Shown here: positions 5,701 through 8,188 of the stretch, in pieces | Position numbering within the stretch: position 1 is the stretch's first letter | Layout of the letters: each line of letters begins with the position of its first letter | Program-made: the position numbers and the translations under genes | Notes under the pieces: generated by a model | Seen by the model: the letters and a program-made list of their open reading frames with translations, nothing else | Databases searched by the model: none | What the model was told of the DNA's origin: nothing | Assembly: GCA_002398365.1 (NCBI GenBank) | Contig: DGYK01000057.1 | Coordinates: 35,092 to 43,279, forward strand | Source: Flammeovirgaceae bacterium UBA5008 | GTDB taxonomy: Bacteria > Bacteroidota > Bacteroidia > Cytophagales > Cyclobacteriaceae | Reading direction: 5' to 3' | Length of the DNA: 8,188 bases

Positions 5701-5708
5701 TATCTTTC
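5701..5708 (+). promoter_or_regulatory. Candidate -7 box for the secreted-protein gene
   Basis: TATCTTTC matches seven of eight positions of the Bacteroidota TAnnTTTG box, 18 bases before the start codon at 5726. No clear TTG lies at the matching -33 distance (TTTTAG at 5678-5683 is nearest), so support is modest. The 91-base spacer must also carry the rlmD promoter, which I cannot place. Confidence 0.3.
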
Positions 5709-5725
5709 AAATCCGATATAGACCT

Positions 5726-8188
5726 ATGAAGAAGCTGTTGTTTACTTTACTGCTGTTGGTGGCCTTTCCGGTGATGGCATCGCACATTGTGGGTGGCGAG
5801 TTTGAGTTGCTGCATATTAGCGGAAGTAGATATCGGCTTAATTTGATTTACTATTTCGATGTAAATAACAACACCTTTAATGCGCCCCCGGAATTAGTGG
5901 ACCGCTCGATGACGGTGGGGATATTCCAAAAGTCCAACAATCAGCTCATCCGCTCGGTAGTGCTTCCGTTTTTGATTAAATCAAACGTTTCGTATACGCA
6001 ACCTACTTGTTCGAATGGCGAGGTGGTAACTGACAAGCTCATCTATTCTGCGGAGATCGAATTAGAACCAACTGTTTTTAATGATCCGGCCGGCTACTAC
6101 ATCTCGTGGCAACGTTGCTGTAGAAATTATAACATCTCGAATATTTTCAGTCCCGTTCCTCCAACGGGCACCACCACCGATCCTACCCGATATGCCGGGC
6201 AAACTTTTTATCTGGAGTTTCCTCCTGTCGTAAAAAATGGAGAGCCCTTTATCGACTCATCACCCAAGTTGTTTCCTCCTCTGAATGATTATGCTTGCCC
6301 TTTTAAACCGTATTATACTGATTTTGCAGGCGAGGACGATGATGGGGACTCACTTGTTTATTCGTTGGTAACGCCACTCAACACCAGTTCCAGTTCTGCA
6401 CTTCCAAGTGTATCGCCACAGCCCTACCCAGATGTGATCTGGAGACCACCATTCTCACTTAATAATATTATTAACGGGTTGCCCGACTTGCGCATCAGCA
6501 CGGACGGTTTGCTTACCTGCACACCACGCACACAGGGTTTGTATGTGTTTGCTGTGAAAGTGGAAGAGTTTAGAAATAAAGAAAAAATTGGTGAGAGTAG
6601 GCGTGATTTTCAAATGCTGGTAGTTGACCGCTGCCCGGTGGCTGTTCCGCCTGTCATTGCAGGCAAAAAGTTAACGGATGCCGCTTACACTCATTTAAAT
6701 AACATGACTGTCAGCTTCGACAATACCGTGACAGATGGCGATCGATGCATACAGGTGAGAGTATCTGATTTAGATGCGACCAAGCCCGATGAAAACTTCA
6801 CCGAAAAGATTGGAATTCGTGTGGTGGGTTTGAATTTCAAAAGCTCCAAGTTGAATCAAATTCTTCCCCGTGTTACTACGGCTGTTCTACAAAATGGAAG
6901 CACGGCCGATTTTCAAATTTGTTTTCCACAGTGCCCTTATTTTGACGGACCCTACCAAGTGGGCATTATTGCGTTTGATGATGCCTGTAGCTTACCGCTG
7001 ACCGATACACTTCGCGTTACAGTAAATACGCAGCCACCGCCCAACGCCCGTGCAAAGTTCACCACTCCTGACCTGACCATTGCACAAATTACCGAAGGCG
7101 ATACACCCGCACCCTGGGTGTTTCAAGCAACCGATGCTGACCTAGACGATCTCGTAGTTTCATTCACTACCGATGGATTTAATTTGCAAGACTATGGGAT
7201 GGCCTTGAATTTTACACAACAAAAAGGATTGGTAAACGGACAGATCACATGGGATCCTCGATGCAATATTTATGACTTCACTAAGCGAACTGCTTTTACT
7301 ATAAAGATTCTGGTAGATGATAAAGATCTTTGTGGCTTTGGAATACCCGATACGGCCGTTTACAAACTAAGCATCAAACTTCCCGGCAATGCCGACCCAA
7401 CTATTGATACAGACCTTACTTCCGACCCGCAAGAAACACGGGTAACGGTGCAGCGAAAAATTTTAGAAACGGTACAATTTAAAGTGACAGGAAAAGATGT
7501 AGTAGATAATGATCAATTGATTTTGAGCGTCAAAGGCATTGGTTTCAATTTAGCTGATTACAATGTGTCTTTTCCTGGCGTTACCGCGAATGGAACGGTT
7601 GCATCCGATTTCCTATGGAATATTGGTTGCTATAAAATGGATTTGAAAAAGAAAAGCACCTATACGTTTCAATTTACGGTGGTAGATAATGCCAATAAGT
7701 GCCGCTTCTACAAAGCTGATACAGTTACCGTAGATGTAAAACTTTCACTGCCGGATAATGAGAAGCCACAATTAGTAGCGCTCAATCCCTTAAATGCAAA
7801 CATCACTAACTCAACTTTAGATTATACACTCGGTCAGCCGATTGAATTCTCCGTGCTTGGCACCGATAGCGATGTGATTGGCGGACAAGATAATTTATCG
7901 CTTTCGCTTATTTCTGCCACCGGCAATGTTCCTCCGGCAGGATATTCATTTGTTGGAAAACAAGGGAAATCTCCGCTCACTTCTTTATTTACGTGGGCTC
8001 CGGATTGCAGTATTTTCAAAGACGGCCTCTATCAAAACAACTATGAATTCAAGTTTCGATTAGGCGATGAACGCTGCCTCAATGCCAAAGCAGACACCAT
8101 TACTGTTACCTTGAATGTAAAAGACATCGAAGGCACCGCAGGTAAGTTTGATATGCCGAATATTTTTACTCCCAATATGGATGATAAG
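5726..8188 (+). CDS. Large secreted multi-domain protein with T9SS C-terminal domain (partial, 3' end outside window)
   Basis: The frame is open for 821 codons to the window edge. It starts MKKLLFTLLLLVAFPVMASHIVGGEF: a Sec signal peptide with likely cleavage after Ala18. SHIVGGEF is a common mature start in large Bacteroidota surface proteins. An N-terminal region (about 20-230) has cysteines including Cys131-Cys132 (WQRCC) and an acidic EDDDGDSL (203-210) that may bind calcium. Then come at least four tandem modules, probably immunoglobulin/cadherin-like beta domains, each with an F/W-x-x-C strand and a second cysteine 18-24 residues later: Cys403/421, 513/536, 635/659, 761/784. The last visible residues PNIFTPNMDDK (811-821) open the gliding-motility-associated C-terminal domain (CHU_C), a type B sorting signal of the type IX secretion system. 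About 80-90 residues should remain. Family experience predicts an exported, cell-surface or released protein, possibly adhesive; no catalytic domain is visible. The gene is divergent from rlmD. Confidence 0.9.
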   Translation, partial: MKKLLFTLLLLVAFPVMASHIVGGEFELLHISGSRYRLNLIYYFDVNNNTFNAPPELVDRSMTVGIFQKSNNQLIRSVVLPFLIKSNVSYTQPTCSNGEVVTDKLIYSAEIELEPTVFNDPAGYYISWQRCCRNYNISNIFSPVPPTGTTTDPTRYAGQTFYLEFPPVVKNGEPFIDSSPKLFPPLNDYACPFKPYYTDFAGEDDDGDSLVYSLVTPLNTSSSSALPSVSPQPYPDVIWRPPFSLNNIINGLPDLRISTDGLLTCTPRTQGLYVFAVKVEEFRNKEKIGESRRDFQMLVVDRCPVAVPPVIAGKKLTDAAYTHLNNMTVSFDNTVTDGDRCIQVRVSDLDATKPDENFTEKIGIRVVGLNFKSSKLNQILPRVTTAVLQNGSTADFQICFPQCPYFDGPYQVGIIAFDDACSLPLTDTLRVTVNTQPPPNARAKFTTPDLTIAQITEGDTPAPWVFQATDADLDDLVVSFTTDGFNLQDYGMALNFTQQKGLVNGQITWDPRCNIYDFTKRTAFTIKILVDDKDLCGFGIPDTAVYKLSIKLPGNADPTIDTDLTSDPQETRVTVQRKILETVQFKVTGKDVVDNDQLILSVKGIGFNLADYNVSFPGVTANGTVASDFLWNIGCYKMDLKKKSTYTFQFTVVDNANKCRFYKADTVTVDVKLSLPDNEKPQLVALNPLNANITNSTLDYTLGQPIEFSVLGTDSDVIGGQDNLSLSLISATGNVPPAGYSFVGKQGKSPLTSLFTWAPDCSIFKDGLYQNNYEFKFRLGDERCLNAKADTITVTLNVKDIEGTAGKFDMPNIFTPNMDDK

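Noticed and set aside
7834..8063. Short frames on both strands within the secreted-protein gene
   Set aside because: They overlap the long open frame that carries clear module repeats and the PNIFTPN motif.

Overview
The window looks like a chromosomal segment from a Bacteroidota bacterium, probably a cytophagia-type lineage. The evidence is a long secreted protein whose visible end runs into the PNIFTPN start of a type IX secretion (gliding-motility-type) C-terminal domain, starts without Shine-Dalgarno sequences, candidate TTG / TAnnTTTG-type promoters, and a GTGAGGGATAG...GGATAGCCCG intergenic element of a kind common in this phylum. No lineage-defining marker such as rRNA is present, so placement below phylum is inference.

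Layout. Positions 1-928 hold a REP-associated tyrosine transposase (RAYT) gene on the minus strand, flanked on both sides by short hairpin repeats (three on the left, three and a half on the right) that face each other in inverted orientation. Next is dinB (978-2189, minus), encoding translesion DNA polymerase IV, with a perfect 9-bp-arm palindrome just before its start codon. The 507-base gap 2190-2696 has no protein gene but is full of structure: two GC-rich hairpins related to each other, an 11-bp inverted repeat bracketing them, a probable structured RNA at about 2461-2568, and a control region with three evenly spaced copies of a TTACCGATCGGTAA-like palindrome. That region leads into a two-gene toxin-antitoxin operon: hipB-like (2697-2930) and hipA-like (2932-4200), separated by one base. 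The hipA gene meets rlmD (4207-5634, minus; 23S rRNA m5U methyltransferase) tail to tail with a six-base gap. After a 91-base divergent spacer, a large secreted protein gene starts at 5726 and runs off the right edge; it is open at its 3' end and has 821 codons visible.

How the parts relate. dinB and rlmD are ordinary chromosomal genes on the same strand. The RNA-like element and hipBA lie between them on the opposite strand, consistent with insertion of a toxin-antitoxin module. The RAYT and its repeats form a separate, self-contained repeat-propagating unit next to dinB. The most interesting regions are the RAYT/hairpin unit, the hipBA operator array with the adjoining RNA-like element, and the repeated two-cysteine modules of the secreted protein. 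None is clearly a wholly new system; each is a recognisable type with details worth checking.
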